From Eubacterium sp. (GTDB taxonomy: Bacteria > Bacillota > Clostridia > Lachnospirales > Lachnospiraceae): a stretch of DNA of 64,000 nucleotides. Made by a program: the position numbers and the translations under genes. The notes under the pieces were generated by a model. That model did no database searches and was not told the origin of the DNA. It worked only from the letters and a program-made list of their open reading frames with translations. Shown piece by piece: positions 1-9,040 of the stretch (position 1 is the stretch's first letter; each line of letters begins with the position of its first letter). The stretch spans positions 1 through 64,000 of the forward strand of contig DNFT01000032.1 of NCBI GenBank assembly GCA_003486385.1, given 5' to 3'.

Positions 1-84
1 CACAGCTAGGTATATATAACATGTTTTGCCACCTGAATCCTGAAAAAAGAGAGTTTACGTGCAGAATCTCATTCCCTGCCAGCA

Positions 85-102
85 TACATGTATTTACATG
101 TA
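85..102. promoter_or_regulatory. tandem 8-bp palindromes, probable operator
   Basis: TACATGTA occurs at 85-92 and again at 95-102, separated by TT, so two self-palindromic 8-mers are repeated with a 10-bp period. The second copy overlaps the likely -35 hexamer (93-98). A third ACATGT core lies at 19-24. The arrangement suggests a dimeric repressor site controlling the gene that starts at 179. The regulator is unknown. Confidence 0.5.
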
Positions 103-121
103 CACTTTAATATGGTAAAAT
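93..121 (+). promoter_or_regulatory. sigma-A type promoter for the PH-like membrane gene
   Basis: TTTACA at 93-98 and TAAAAT at 116-121 are separated by exactly 17 bases, giving 5/6 matches to each hexamer consensus. Transcription would start near 128, about 50 bases before the ATG at 179. It overlaps the tandem palindromes at 85-102. Confidence 0.6.
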
Positions 122-178
122 TTAGCTTTAGAGCAGATTCATCTGTCGGATAATATTATAATGCAAAGGAGTATGACT

Positions 179-577
179 ATGCCCGGTGTACTTGCACTTT
201 TACTTGTTATTGTTGTAGTTTTTCTTATTTTCTTTTCCGAAAATCTTCAGAAGAAAAAGATGGAAGAACAGCTGAACACTATTATTGGAAATCAGAAGGT
301 GTTATATGGAAGTATGGCTAATCTCACTGTAGGAACAGGCTTTGTGAGAGGATATTTTGCCATCACGGAGAGATACCTTTATTTTATTGAGAGCAAGAAG
401 GATGGAACGATCAAGCTTACAATACAGCTTAAGTTTGAGGAGATTTTAAGCCATAAGCTGCACTTCGTCCTGTTTATTGAAGGTCCTGACCACAGCGTCT
501 ATGAAATCAAGGCAGGAAATAATACGCAGGCTTACAATGTTCTTGTAAATCAGATAAAAAAAGTGGTGCCGCAATAG
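179..577 (+). CDS. small membrane-anchored protein of unknown function, PH/GRAM-like
   Basis: About 132 residues. One N-terminal membrane helix (rich in L, V and I, roughly residues 4-20) is followed by a short charged segment and then a soluble beta-rich domain with the pattern GYFAITERYLYFIE. That pattern resembles the first strands of bacterial PH/GRAM-like domains; this is a resemblance, not a secure assignment. I chose ATG 179 because AAAGGAG (165-171) lies 7 bases upstream; an upstream ATG at 161 precedes the ribosome site and ATG 173 is too close. The gene has its own promoter and tandem operator and is convergent with pncC, sharing a bidirectional terminator that overlaps its stop codon. 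Function unknown. Confidence 0.7.
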   Translation: MPGVLALLLVIVVVFLIFFSENLQKKKMEEQLNTIIGNQKVLYGSMANLTVGTGFVRGYFAITERYLYFIESKKDGTIKLTIQLKFEEILSHKLHFVLFIEGPDHSVYEIKAGNNTQAYNVLVNQIKKVVPQ

Positions 578-593
578 GACACCACTTTTTTTT
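556..593. terminator. bidirectional intrinsic terminator
   Basis: A-rich arm ending AAGTGGTG (556-568) pairs with CACCACTT plus a T run (580-593), loop about 11 bases. It ends the plus-strand gene (its stop codon lies in the loop) and also the minus-strand pncC, whose stop codon overlaps the right arm. Confidence 0.85.
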
Positions 594-1053
594 AATCCAA
601 GGTTTTAATTGCGAGCTCTAACGCAGCGTCTACTGCCTGAGCTCTTATGTTCTGCCTATCACCCTGAAAAATATGCTTTTCAACCACGGCTTCGCCATTA
701 TAATAGCAGCCGATATAACATAAACCTACAGGAAAGTCCGGTGTCCCTCCGTCAGGTCCGGCAATGCCCGTAACGGAAAGTGCGACATCGGCTCCGGCAG
801 TCTTTGCGGCACCCTCAGCCATCTCACGGGCAACCTCCTCACTGTACACGGTATATTTTTCCAGTGTTTCCCTCTTAACGCCGAGAATACGCATCTTCGT
901 TTCCTCTGAATAGGTTATATAACCTGTTTCAAATACATCTGAGACACCCGGCACATTCACAAGGGTGGCTGCAATCAACCCTCCCGTGCAGGATTCGGCA
1001 GTTGTAATCTTGAGTGCTCTCTCAAATAATATTCTTACCAATTCTTCTTCCAT
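592..1053 (-). CDS. pncC: nicotinamide-nucleotide amidohydrolase (CinA C-terminal family)
   Basis: 153 residues, the usual size for a stand-alone PncC. It hydrolyses nicotinamide mononucleotide to nicotinate mononucleotide and ammonia in pyridine nucleotide recycling. The family signature AESCTGG (residues 19-25) carries the catalytic serine, and VTGIAGPDGGT follows in the middle of the protein. The N-terminal molybdopterin-binding-like domain of full-length CinA is absent. It is the last gene of a rimO-pgsA-pncC unit, starting 2 bases after the pgsA stop. In many Firmicutes this unit is followed by recA; here it meets a convergent unrelated gene. Identification is confident; the exact in vivo role follows from family knowledge. 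Confidence 0.92.
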   Translation of the reverse strand: MEEELVRILFERALKITTAESCTGGLIAATLVNVPGVSDVFETGYITYSEETKMRILGVKRETLEKYTVYSEEVAREMAEGAAKTAGADVALSVTGIAGPDGGTPDFPVGLCYIGCYYNGEAVVEKHIFQGDRQNIRAQAVDAALELAIKTLD

Positions 1054-1055
1054 GA

Positions 1056-1592
1056 TTAGTTATCCTTCAATATATCTTTATTCTGTACAAGATATACTAT
1101 GAGCGAATACACTGTGAGCACAAGCGCTGCATAGATAAATATCTGCTCAACGTATCTCATAAAGGCAAACGGAAGTCTGGCTATAAGCAGGCAGCACATA
1201 ATCATCTGTACGGTAGTCTTAATTTTTCCCGACATTCCGGCTGCAATGACTACATTCTTTTCAGCTGCAATGAGTCTGAAGCCGCTTATTATAAATTCAC
1301 GCGCAATTATAATTATTACAATCCACGCCGGGATAAGGTCAAGCTCTATGAAGGCTATCATAGCCGAACATACCAAAAGCTTATCGGCAAGCGGATCCAT
1401 AAATTTGCCAAAATTAGTCACAAGATTATACTTTCTTGCGATTTTACCGTCAAGCATGTCTGTGAGGCTTGCGATGATAAATATTGCAAGTGCAGCATAT
1501 CTGCTTCCGGGAAAGAAATCTGTCATAAGGAATACCAGAAAAAAAGGTATCATGATAACTCTTGCTATTGTAAGTCTGTTTGGTAAATTCAT
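1056..1592 (-). CDS. pgsA: CDP-diacylglycerol--glycerol-3-phosphate 3-phosphatidyltransferase
   Basis: 178 residues. It makes phosphatidylglycerol phosphate at the cytoplasmic membrane, the committed step to phosphatidylglycerol and, with the nearby cardiolipin synthase, to cardiolipin. The complete CDP-alcohol phosphotransferase motif is visible: DG-x2-AR-x8-G-x3-D-x3-D, from DGKIAR to DPLAD, with the last two aspartates as metal and catalytic ligands. Several hydrophobic helices are present. Its ATG overlaps the rimO TGA by four bases (ATGA), implying translational coupling. Start MNLPNRLT is typical of the family. Confidence 0.95.
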   Translation of the reverse strand: MNLPNRLTIARVIMIPFFLVFLMTDFFPGSRYAALAIFIIASLTDMLDGKIARKYNLVTNFGKFMDPLADKLLVCSAMIAFIELDLIPAWIVIIIIAREFIISGFRLIAAEKNVVIAAGMSGKIKTTVQMIMCCLLIARLPFAFMRYVEQIFIYAALVLTVYSLIVYLVQNKDILKDN

Positions 1593-2845
1593 TGTACTAA
1601 TTCTCCTATCAAGTCATATTCTAATGCGCCGGTAACCTTAACCTTACAAAAATCTCCGGACATAAGCTCTTCATCCGTATTGACAAATATATAACCGTCG
1701 ACATTCGGGGCATCCATATAGGTTCTTCCAACGTAGGCATTCTCATCCGCAACCTTACCCTCTATCATTACAGTCATCACTTTGCCTATCTGTGATTGTG
1801 ACAGGTCGGAGGAAATCTCCTGCTGCAGCTCCATAAGTCTGTCGCGTCTTTCTTCCTTTACTTCTTCCTGAACCTGACCGTCCATCTCAGCAGCCTTGGT
1901 TCCCTCCTCAGCGGAATAGGTGAACACGCCGAGTCTTGTGAACTCGATCTCGTCAATAAATTCCATGAGCTCTTCATGATCCTCCTCTGTCTCACCCGGG
2001 AAGCCTGCGATAAGAGATGTTCTGAGCGCGATATCCGGTATTTCCTCGCGCAGCTTAGCAATACGCTCAGTCAGCTCTGCCCTGTTTGTCTTACGGTTCA
2101 TTCTCTTTAAAATATTGTCTGAGGCATGCTGAATCGGGATATCAAGATAATGGCATATCTTCGGCTCCTCCTTCATAACCTGGATGAGCTCGTCATATAT
2201 CTCTTCCGGGTAGCAGTACATTATCCTTATCCAGCGAAGCCCGTTTATGCGGCAGAGCTTTCTTAGAAGCTCATGGAGCATCTTCTTTCCGTATAAATCA
2301 ACTCCGTAAAGTGTAGTCTCCTGTGCAACCAGCACAAGCTCCTTGACTCCGCCCTCTACAAGTGCCTCCGCTTCCTTGACAAGCTCTTCCATCGGGTAGC
2401 TTCTGTAGTGACCGCGCAGCATAGGGATGATACAGTATGTGCAATACTTATCACAGCCCTCCGCTATCTTAAGGTGGGCATAATGTCCACCTGTAGTCAC
2501 GATACGCTTTGCCTTAATCATATCCGGCTTGTAATCCGACATTCCGAATACCATATCGACCTCGGGAAGCTCCTTTTTAATCTCCTCCTTGTAACGCTGT
2601 GCAAGGCAGCCTGTAACGATAAGCTTCCTGCACTTTCCTGTCTCCTTGAGCTTACCCATCTCAATTATATTGTTAATACTCTCCTCTTTGGCATCACCGA
2701 TAAACGCGCAGGTATTAACTATGATAATATCAGCTTCATACTCGTTGTCTGTGAGTTCATAATGGGCTTCATGGAGCATTCCCAACATTTTCTCAGAATC
2801 GACAAGATTCTTGTCACAACCTAATGATACGTAAAATACTTTCAC
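1589..2845 (-). CDS. rimO: ribosomal protein S12 methylthiotransferase
   Basis: Radical SAM enzyme that beta-methylthiolates an aspartate of ribosomal protein S12. The N-terminal MTTase domain starts VSLGCDKNLVDSE and holds the auxiliary-cluster cysteines; the radical SAM cluster motif CDKYCTYC follows; a C-terminal TRAM-like region ends the protein. I start it at GTG 2845: GAGGA lies 6 bases upstream and the protein then begins directly with the family's KVFYVSLGC. A much longer frame reaching to 2956 starts with an A/T-rich, family-foreign stretch and lacks a ribosome site. Resulting length 418 residues, near family size. It is first gene of rimO-pgsA-pncC, about 110 bases after the cls stop. 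Confidence 0.93.
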   Translation of the reverse strand: MKVFYVSLGCDKNLVDSEKMLGMLHEAHYELTDNEYEADIIIVNTCAFIGDAKEESINNIIEMGKLKETGKCRKLIVTGCLAQRYKEEIKKELPEVDMVFGMSDYKPDMIKAKRIVTTGGHYAHLKIAEGCDKYCTYCIIPMLRGHYRSYPMEELVKEAEALVEGGVKELVLVAQETTLYGVDLYGKKMLHELLRKLCRINGLRWIRIMYCYPEEIYDELIQVMKEEPKICHYLDIPIQHASDNILKRMNRKTNRAELTERIAKLREEIPDIALRTSLIAGFPGETEEDHEELMEFIDEIEFTRLGVFTYSAEEGTKAAEMDGQVQEEVKEERRDRLMELQQEISSDLSQSQIGKVMTVMIEGKVADENAYVGRTYMDAPNVDGYIFVNTDEELMSGDFCKVKVTGALEYDLIGELVQ

Positions 2846-2955
2846 AATTTTCCTCATTTCTATTATTATTAATTGTAACGATGTTTTGACCACAAAATAA
2901 TTGTAATATATAACATATATAAAATACTTATATAGACACCATGCAAATACACACA

Positions 2956-4491
2956 TTACATAAGCGGTGCAAACAGTCTCAATATAGCCTTAAATGTCAT
3001 GGTGATAAGAGAAACCTTTTTAGGTCTGTCTTTTTCATGGACCTCCTCGCTGATTTCAAATGTATCGAAAAAGTCCTTCTTAAGATCTGCTATGGCTTTA
3101 GAATTATATAGATATGTTCCACACTCGAAATGCAGATAGAGACTTCGGTAATCCATATTGATAGTTCCCACTACTCCAACCTCGTCATCACATACATAGC
3201 ATTTGGCATGTATAAATCCGGGTGTATAGTGATATATCCGCACTCCTGCCTCCAAAAGCTGTGGATAGTAGGACTTTGTGAGCATGTACACTATCTTCTT
3301 ATCAGGTATTCCCGGGGTCACTATCCTTATATCCACACCTGATTTTGCTGCAAGGCACAGTGCCTCCATCATCTCATTGTCGATTATGAGATAGGGAGTA
3401 AAGATATAAACATAACGGCTTGCATGTCTTATAATATTAAGATATGCGTTCTCACCGACACATTCATGGTCAAGAGGTGAATCGGAGAATGGAATTACCA
3501 CCGCTGATTCGTCTTTCGCCTTATATTCAGGTATCTCAAAGTATGGAGAATAGTCCTTATCAGTGTCCTCAATGGAGTTCCACATCTGGAGAAACATGAT
3601 GACATGATTACGCACGGCATCGCCTCTTAGGCGTACTGCGGTGTCCTTCCAATGACCATAAGGGCAGTCGATATTGAAATATTCATCACACATATTGAAG
3701 CCGCCGTTGAAGCTGACTCTTCCGTCTATGACCATGATTTTCCTATGATCACGATTATTCATAAAAATATAGAATACAGGAACTAACGGATTGAATGCCC
3801 TGACCTTGATTCCCTTTGACAGAAGTCTTTTTATAAAGCGGTTATTGACATAAGCAAGGCTGCCAAAATCATCGTAGATTATTCTTACCTCCACTCCGTC
3901 TTTAACCTTCTGCTCAAGTATGTCCTCAATCTTTTTAAAGGAATGTGCATCCTCCATTGCAAAATATTCCATAAATATGTATTTTTCTGCCCTGGATAGT
4001 TCCTCAAGCATTGCATTATATGCTGCATCCGTCTGCGAAAAATAATCTACATCCGTATTTTTGTAAGCTCCATAGCCGCTGTATTTGGATAGGTAGTGGC
4101 ATTGTGACTTTATATCATCATTGTTTTGTCCAAGCTCAGACAATATTTCATCATCAGCGGCTTTGTATATGTCGAAGCGCTCGTTGATTTTCGTGAACTT
4201 GCGATTCATTTTTTTAGGAACCTTTGACTGTCCCACAAACGCATAAAGAAAAACACCGAATACAGGTAAAGCAAGTATCACTACAGCCCATACCAGTTTA
4301 TATGCCGGATTATCACGATTTACAACAATCCCTAACACCATGAGTATGCCAATTATATTGGCTATCATGGAAAGCGGCACATAATAGCTGTTCAGCCTAT
4401 GAAGTATGGAAAACAGCCATAAAAATTGAAAAATTATACTTATAGCAACGACAATCGCTCTTCCGAAAATAATGTTTAAAAATTTTTTCAT
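2956..4491 (-). CDS. cls: cardiolipin synthase (phospholipase D type)
   Basis: About 511 residues. It condenses phosphatidylglycerol to cardiolipin in the membrane. Two N-terminal transmembrane helices and a PLDc_N-like segment (NPAYKLVWAVVILALPVFG) precede two HKD motifs: HRKIMVIDG followed by a GG(F)N, and HAKCYVCDDEVGVVGT near the C-terminus. Both have the H-x-K-x4-D pattern, so both active-site halves are intact. The start is ATG 4491 with GGGGA 6 bases upstream, six codons inside the longest frame. The preceding fliB transcript ends at a terminator (4539-4561), so cls probably has its own promoter. Confidence 0.93.
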   Translation of the reverse strand: MKKFLNIIFGRAIVVAISIIFQFLWLFSILHRLNSYYVPLSMIANIIGILMVLGIVVNRDNPAYKLVWAVVILALPVFGVFLYAFVGQSKVPKKMNRKFTKINERFDIYKAADDEILSELGQNNDDIKSQCHYLSKYSGYGAYKNTDVDYFSQTDAAYNAMLEELSRAEKYIFMEYFAMEDAHSFKKIEDILEQKVKDGVEVRIIYDDFGSLAYVNNRFIKRLLSKGIKVRAFNPLVPVFYIFMNNRDHRKIMVIDGRVSFNGGFNMCDEYFNIDCPYGHWKDTAVRLRGDAVRNHVIMFLQMWNSIEDTDKDYSPYFEIPEYKAKDESAVVIPFSDSPLDHECVGENAYLNIIRHASRYVYIFTPYLIIDNEMMEALCLAAKSGVDIRIVTPGIPDKKIVYMLTKSYYPQLLEAGVRIYHYTPGFIHAKCYVCDDEVGVVGTINMDYRSLYLHFECGTYLYNSKAIADLKKDFFDTFEISEEVHEKDRPKKVSLITMTFKAILRLFAPLM

Positions 4492-4538
4492 TTTTAATCC
4501 CCGTGTCACTGCTTTTGCAGCGACTCAAAATAGTAATG

Positions 4539-4561
4539 AAAAACGTGCTTTTCACGTTTTT
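4539..4561 (-). terminator. intrinsic terminator after fliB
   Basis: AAAAACGTG (4539-4547) and CACGTTTTT (4553-4561) form a 9-bp stem with a 5-base loop. Read on the minus strand it lies about 60 bases beyond the fliB stop and ends in a T run followed by CATT. Confidence 0.7.
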
Positions 4562-4619
4562 ACTGTGTGAAATCGTAATATCTCAACATATATTCAATAG
4601 TTTAATCGCATTGAATTTA

Positions 4620-5762
4620 TTATAACAGCCCGCTGCCAAGAATAATACCCATATATTTTTTTAAAGAGAACAAATTATTTTTGTTAAAGTTACTATATAA
4701 AGCTTCCAGATTTTCCTCGGAATGTTCTGTCTCCTTAGAATATACTCTCATCAGAGTTATCTGTTTCTCAAAAGTGAATTCTTTTTCAGTGCGGCAGGCT
4801 GATGAACCTAAAAGTTCCTGCATTATAAGTGCGGTACAGGCAAGCTTAACTTTTTCTGATAATTTTTCATCGAACACAGCTCTCAAAAAATATCTGTAGA
4901 TATAATAGACAAGCAGATGCTCATACTCGTATTCCCGTTCATTGACAATATGGGAATTTTCTTTACATTCAGGCATTCCCTCTGATACAAAAGCGATGGC
5001 ATTTGAAAGTATTTGTGTCCATTCAGGCTTAATATGTTCCAGATTATCATACACCTCAAGCCAGCCGGCGAGAGTTTCCGGTGTTTTTTTATAATTTCCG
5101 TATTTCTTTTCAAGTCTTTCGATTCTCTTATTACAATAATTTATATCCTTATAGTTATCTAATACTCTATCTATTTTTCTGTTTCTGATTCGTTTCTGAA
5201 TTGCATGTGAAAAATCAAGCAGAAGAACTGTACGGTGCTTAACAGGCAGGCTTCTGTTCTGACAAATCGAATATGCTATATCTCTTGCCTGACAGAGCTT
5301 GAAATAAAGCGAAGCATCTATATTGTTGTAGCCTGAAACAGGCTCGCTGTTTTCTGAAAGCTTGAACGTAATCGGCTCCCTGCGCTTCATAATAAGTTCA
5401 ACGGCAACCGGACACGAGAGTGAAATGCCTATTTCCCTTGTATTCCCGAATTCCGTTATATGTCTGGGAAAGTTCGTGCATGTCTCACACAGCTTGTCTT
5501 CACCAAGCTCAGAATATATATCACATAGATTTCTGTCATTTAGGAATGGACATCTGCCATGTTCCTGAAGAATGAATCTGTCCTCTATGGGATAATCTAC
5601 AAGCATGCTTCTGAGCCTGTCTCCGAAAGCGCCTTCAACACTTTTATAATATGCACTTGATTTTTTATCCACATCAACTTCCCATCCTGCACAGCAGGTA
5701 TCAATACAGGTTCCTCCAATGCATGCAAAGTCCTTGTAGTACTCAGGTACTCTTATCTTCAT
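4620..5762 (-). CDS. fliB: flagellin lysine-N-methylase
   Basis: About 380 residues. Members of this family N-methylate surface lysines of flagellin. The N-terminal half has the family's cysteine-rich signature: CIGGTCIDTCCAGW near residue 12, then a cluster including CPFL, CDIYSELGEDKLC and CETCTNFPR, probably an Fe-S or metal site. The C-terminal half is helical. ATG 5762 is preceded by AAGGAG; a longer frame reaching 5873 has no ribosome site. A terminator separates it from the upstream gene. Its neighbour at 5861-6580 resembles a FliD tail, which fits a flagellar setting. Substrate assignment is by family only; no flagellin gene is in the window. Confidence 0.85.
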   Translation of the reverse strand: MKIRVPEYYKDFACIGGTCIDTCCAGWEVDVDKKSSAYYKSVEGAFGDRLRSMLVDYPIEDRFILQEHGRCPFLNDRNLCDIYSELGEDKLCETCTNFPRHITEFGNTREIGISLSCPVAVELIMKRREPITFKLSENSEPVSGYNNIDASLYFKLCQARDIAYSICQNRSLPVKHRTVLLLDFSHAIQKRIRNRKIDRVLDNYKDINYCNKRIERLEKKYGNYKKTPETLAGWLEVYDNLEHIKPEWTQILSNAIAFVSEGMPECKENSHIVNEREYEYEHLLVYYIYRYFLRAVFDEKLSEKVKLACTALIMQELLGSSACRTEKEFTFEKQITLMRVYSKETEHSEENLEALYSNFNKNNLFSLKKYMGIILGSGLL

Positions 5763-5805
5763 AGCTCTCCTTATACATCCATATAATATTAGTTGGCTTT
5801 TTTCG

Positions 5806-5840
5806 CAAAAAAGAACACCAAAATGAAAACATTCTGGTGC
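5806..5840 (-). terminator. intrinsic terminator after the FliD-tail-like gene
   Basis: On the minus strand GCACCAGAAT (5840-5831) pairs with ATTTTGGTGT (5824-5815), with two G-U pairs, loop 6 bases, followed by TCTTTTTT. It lies about 20 bases after the stop at 5861 and before the fliB start at 5762. Confidence 0.75.
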
Positions 5841-5860
5841 CCTTATTGATTCATATACTA

Positions 5861-6580
5861 TTACAGATACCAATTATATGCACTGTTATAATAATTGTTG
5901 TACATTCCGTCTGCACCGTAAGAAGTTACAGATGCACTTGCATTCTCTGCGGCACTGCTGATATCAGATGCTCTTACAAAAGTCTGATATGCCATTGAAC
6001 CGGAACCATTGAATAACTTCTTGACATCAGAAATATCGGACTTCTTGAATGTATCCTCATCAATAGACAGTGTCTTGTCCGAATTGATGGTAATACCAAC
6101 ATTCTCAAGAGAACTCTTGTAGGCATTTGCCTGACCTGTCATAAATGACACCTTACCGGTCACCTTGGAATTGGTGGTATCGGCAGCTTCCTCAATCAAG
6201 GAATTATAATTCTTCACATAGTCCTTTACAGCAGAAGTAATATCGTTCGTTACCTTATCAGCCTTCTTGAAAAGGCTCTTGGATGCGCTTGTGTCAGTAA
6301 GCTTGCCTGCAGCCTCGTAGAGACTGTCTGCTGCATCCTTTACCTCTGTAAGCTCTCTCTTCTGTGCAATGGCATTCTTGTTAGAGTTCAACTTAGTTGA
6401 AGTGGTATTAGATTTATCTGTAGAAGCTGTCTTATTGTAATAAGAGCTGACAAGCTTCTTATATGCTCCACTTCTTATGGTTGAATATTCCGATAATGAG
6501 GAATACAGACCACTCGTAAACGAACTGTTGGCTGAGCTGTTATTAAAACTTCCAAACAATGTATTAATCGACAACGACAT
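5861..6580 (-). CDS. hypothetical protein with FliD-tail-like C-terminus
   Basis: 239 residues, rich in Ser, Asn and Ala, no signal peptide. The N-terminal part (SINTLFGS, then a Ser/Asn stretch and YSTIRSGAYKKLVSSYY) resembles a Lachnospiraceae family of unknown function with a YxSI-x3-GSYxKL motif. The C-terminal half (GITINSDKTLSIDEDTF, then VKKLFNGSG) resembles the C-terminal domain of the flagellar filament cap FliD, but at 239 residues the protein is about half of a real FliD. AAAGGAG sits 8 bases before ATG 6580, better than the GTG at 6589. It may be a flagellar accessory or cytoplasmic protein; function unknown. Confidence 0.7.
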   Translation of the reverse strand: MSLSINTLFGSFNNSSANSSFTSGLYSSLSEYSTIRSGAYKKLVSSYYNKTASTDKSNTTSTKLNSNKNAIAQKRELTEVKDAADSLYEAAGKLTDTSASKSLFKKADKVTNDITSAVKDYVKNYNSLIEEAADTTNSKVTGKVSFMTGQANAYKSSLENVGITINSDKTLSIDEDTFKKSDISDVKKLFNGSGSMAYQTFVRASDISSAAENASASVTSYGADGMYNNYYNSAYNWYL

Positions 6581-6650
6581 AATATGCACTCCTTTCTATA
6601 ATAATATGCTATCATCTAAAAAATCTTCTTCTTCACTTTTAAGCATATAC

Positions 6651-8972
6651 TTATTTTTTATTTTTGTCAATATTCCTGTTATAAAAAATATATATCGTAT
6701 AGAATACAAGAAGTATCACGGATGCAAGGGAAGCATAGTATCCTATATACCAATAATTGATTCCGTTATAGTATATCTTATAGTCATACTCCCCCACAGG
6801 AACCTTGAAGGAGACATTTTTAATTGCCCCGGCCTCTGCCTGTGCAAGCTGGTGCGTTGTCAGGTTCTCCACAACATATCCTCTATAATAGAACAGAGGA
6901 AGCTCAATCAGCCCTTCCGCTCCCGATGAATTGGAGGCATGCAGGTAGATATTGGTATATTCCTTCTTATAATCACTTACATCGACAAATATTGTTTTAC
7001 AATTCTGCTCATTCAGATTTATCGACGTCAGCGTATCACCAACCATAGGATAGTACTCCATCATGCCGATATCGTTTGCATATTCCGTGTCATTCCGGGT
7101 TATCGAATTGAGATGTACAACATCCTTGGTTGTCATCAGTCCTATTGATGACCAGATATATTGTCCAAGCAGCATAAAAGCTATCACCGATGTTACTGTA
7201 TACTTTACTTTTCTGTTTTCAAGCATGCTGATGGCGAAAACAATGGCAATAGCGAAAAACACGGTTGCAATCGTGAGAAATCGGTATGGCCACTGTATAT
7301 TAGCCAATGCGTTTGCCGCGTAAAGTGTCAACTGGTTTATGCGTGTGCCCGCCATAAAATTCTGGAGGAACGATATTATTCCATCCCATGGGAATATCGT
7401 GAGGCATAAAGCTGTGAAAAAGACTGCCATCGACGAAAAAAAGATGAATGGTTTATTTTTAACAGCCTTTTGTCTATATCTTATGAAAACATATATTATG
7501 ACAAGCAGTCCAAGCCCGAATGCGATTCCGAGTCCGGTATACACTTCCCTAAAAAATCTGACCTCAAGAAACATCTGGGGTATATCAACTCTGAACAAGT
7601 CCGCAAGGTGTATTCCATTCGCCTGCATTGCACAGTCAATGTCCTTCCACTTGGTGATGACAACATTCTCATTCTTCATGCTGTCGAGAAAAGGGAGAAT
7701 GAAATACATATTGACTGCAATGGAAGCTGACGCGGTCTTGAGCAGATTCAAAAAACGCTTCAGCTTAAATGTCCTCTTAAAAAGAACCAGACATGTCAGA
7801 ACAGTTGCCATGGCGACAAGTTCCGTGCTGATGATATGCGACTCAATTACCCCTGTGTAGCCTATCATTGGGACAATCCACTGGTGTGAATATCTTTTAT
7901 CATCCACATCCATCGTATATATATTCCACAATCCTACAACAATAAGGGAAAAAAATCCCCATGCGGTTATCTCTCCTATTGACGCCCTTCCGTAGGTATC
8001 CGAAAAATGATAGGTGGAGAAAATAAAGAGAAACGCTCCGAGCAGTCCGTATTTTCTGTTGCACGTTATTTTCTTTACACAAAAATAAAACGCTATAACA
8101 GAAAAAGCATTAATCATGAAAATAAACGCTTTGAAAGAAAACTGCAATGTGAAGCCCATAAGTCTCATAACTGCCGGAATATAAAGGAATGCATCACCGT
8201 AAAACAGAGGTGTCGCATATCCGTATCCTGAATTGATGAGAGGATATATGCTCACTGGGAACTGCCCCGATAAAAGTCCTTCTTTTATTCCTTCGATTCT
8301 ATCAAGGTGGAAACGTGAATCATGACCTAAATAAATCACATCATTATACAGAGGAATACACGATATTATAATCATTCCGACAAGAAGAAGAGCTGTAGCT
8401 GTCTCCTCTTTTGTCGGGCATATTCTGCCGGAGTCTATAAGCCCGGCGAAACATGTTATGGTAAAAAGCAGAATGACTGTAATCAGCCCCATATAGTATA
8501 TATAATCAGTGCGCCGGAAAACAATATTATCTATTTTCACCGGAGCAGCATTATTTGACAAAAATGTGCAGCTCACAGGATTACTCAGTCTGCCGAACCA
8601 TGTTTCCAAGGACTGAATATTATTTTCTGCTGTGAGGCTTATACTCTGTATTACTTTCGCGCCATTATATACATATATGATTGTTGATGTCTCAGCACAT
8701 TCATAGTTAACTTTAAGAAAGTATCTTCCCATAGGAAGTGAGACAGGCTCCGTGACATACCGGTACATCTCACTATTGTTCCGGGAAAATGCCGCAGTGT
8801 CTGATGACTCACTGTATCTGCTTCCCGATATATCTACGCTGTATTCCCTATCCGGCAATAAAATTAATATAATAAAAAATAATGCAAGCACTAATTCTAT
8901 TGCACATGGGATAATATATTTGTTCTTTTTTATTTCTTTTTTCATAGTTTTTGTCATTCTCTTTATTTTCAC
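6651..8972 (-). CDS. large polytopic membrane protein, GT-C / PTPS-related family
   Basis: Up to 773 residues with about a dozen hydrophobic helices. An N-terminal helix is followed by an extracytoplasmic beta-rich segment (about residues 45-155) and then the multi-spanning body. The motif HDSRFHLDRIEGIKEGLLSGQFP follows a helix; a short loop with an acidic residue and His there is typical of GT-C glycosyltransferases and of the membrane family named 6-pyruvoyl-tetrahydropterin synthase-related (no pterin chemistry implied). A role in transferring sugars from lipid-linked donors to a surface glycan is an inference. Start uncertain: GTG 8972 or ATG 8957, neither with a strong ribosome site. 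It lies about 70 bases upstream of the FliD-tail-like gene. Confidence 0.7.
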   Translation of the reverse strand: MKIKRMTKTMKKEIKKNKYIIPCAIELVLALFFIILILLPDREYSVDISGSRYSESSDTAAFSRNNSEMYRYVTEPVSLPMGRYFLKVNYECAETSTIIYVYNGAKVIQSISLTAENNIQSLETWFGRLSNPVSCTFLSNNAAPVKIDNIVFRRTDYIYYMGLITVILLFTITCFAGLIDSGRICPTKEETATALLLVGMIIISCIPLYNDVIYLGHDSRFHLDRIEGIKEGLLSGQFPVSIYPLINSGYGYATPLFYGDAFLYIPAVMRLMGFTLQFSFKAFIFMINAFSVIAFYFCVKKITCNRKYGLLGAFLFIFSTYHFSDTYGRASIGEITAWGFFSLIVVGLWNIYTMDVDDKRYSHQWIVPMIGYTGVIESHIISTELVAMATVLTCLVLFKRTFKLKRFLNLLKTASASIAVNMYFILPFLDSMKNENVVITKWKDIDCAMQANGIHLADLFRVDIPQMFLEVRFFREVYTGLGIAFGLGLLVIIYVFIRYRQKAVKNKPFIFFSSMAVFFTALCLTIFPWDGIISFLQNFMAGTRINQLTLYAANALANIQWPYRFLTIATVFFAIAIVFAISMLENRKVKYTVTSVIAFMLLGQYIWSSIGLMTTKDVVHLNSITRNDTEYANDIGMMEYYPMVGDTLTSINLNEQNCKTIFVDVSDYKKEYTNIYLHASNSSGAEGLIELPLFYYRGYVVENLTTHQLAQAEAGAIKNVSFKVPVGEYDYKIYYNGINYWYIGYYASLASVILLVFYTIYIFYNRNIDKNKK

Positions 8973-9040
8973 AATATTAAGGCCCTTCCCGGGAAAATTA
9001 TTTGTAAAACAACATGCCGGAAAGCTGCCCTATAAGAGCA

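Noticed and set aside
1..80. Possible 3' end of a structural RNA at the left edge
   Set aside because: No tmRNA, 6S, SRP or RNase P hallmark could be recognised in the short stretch; it is reported only for its operator and promoter.
7339..7860. 173-codon plus-strand open frame opposite the GT-C-like gene
   Set aside because: Antisense shadow; no start signal and no recognisable protein pattern.
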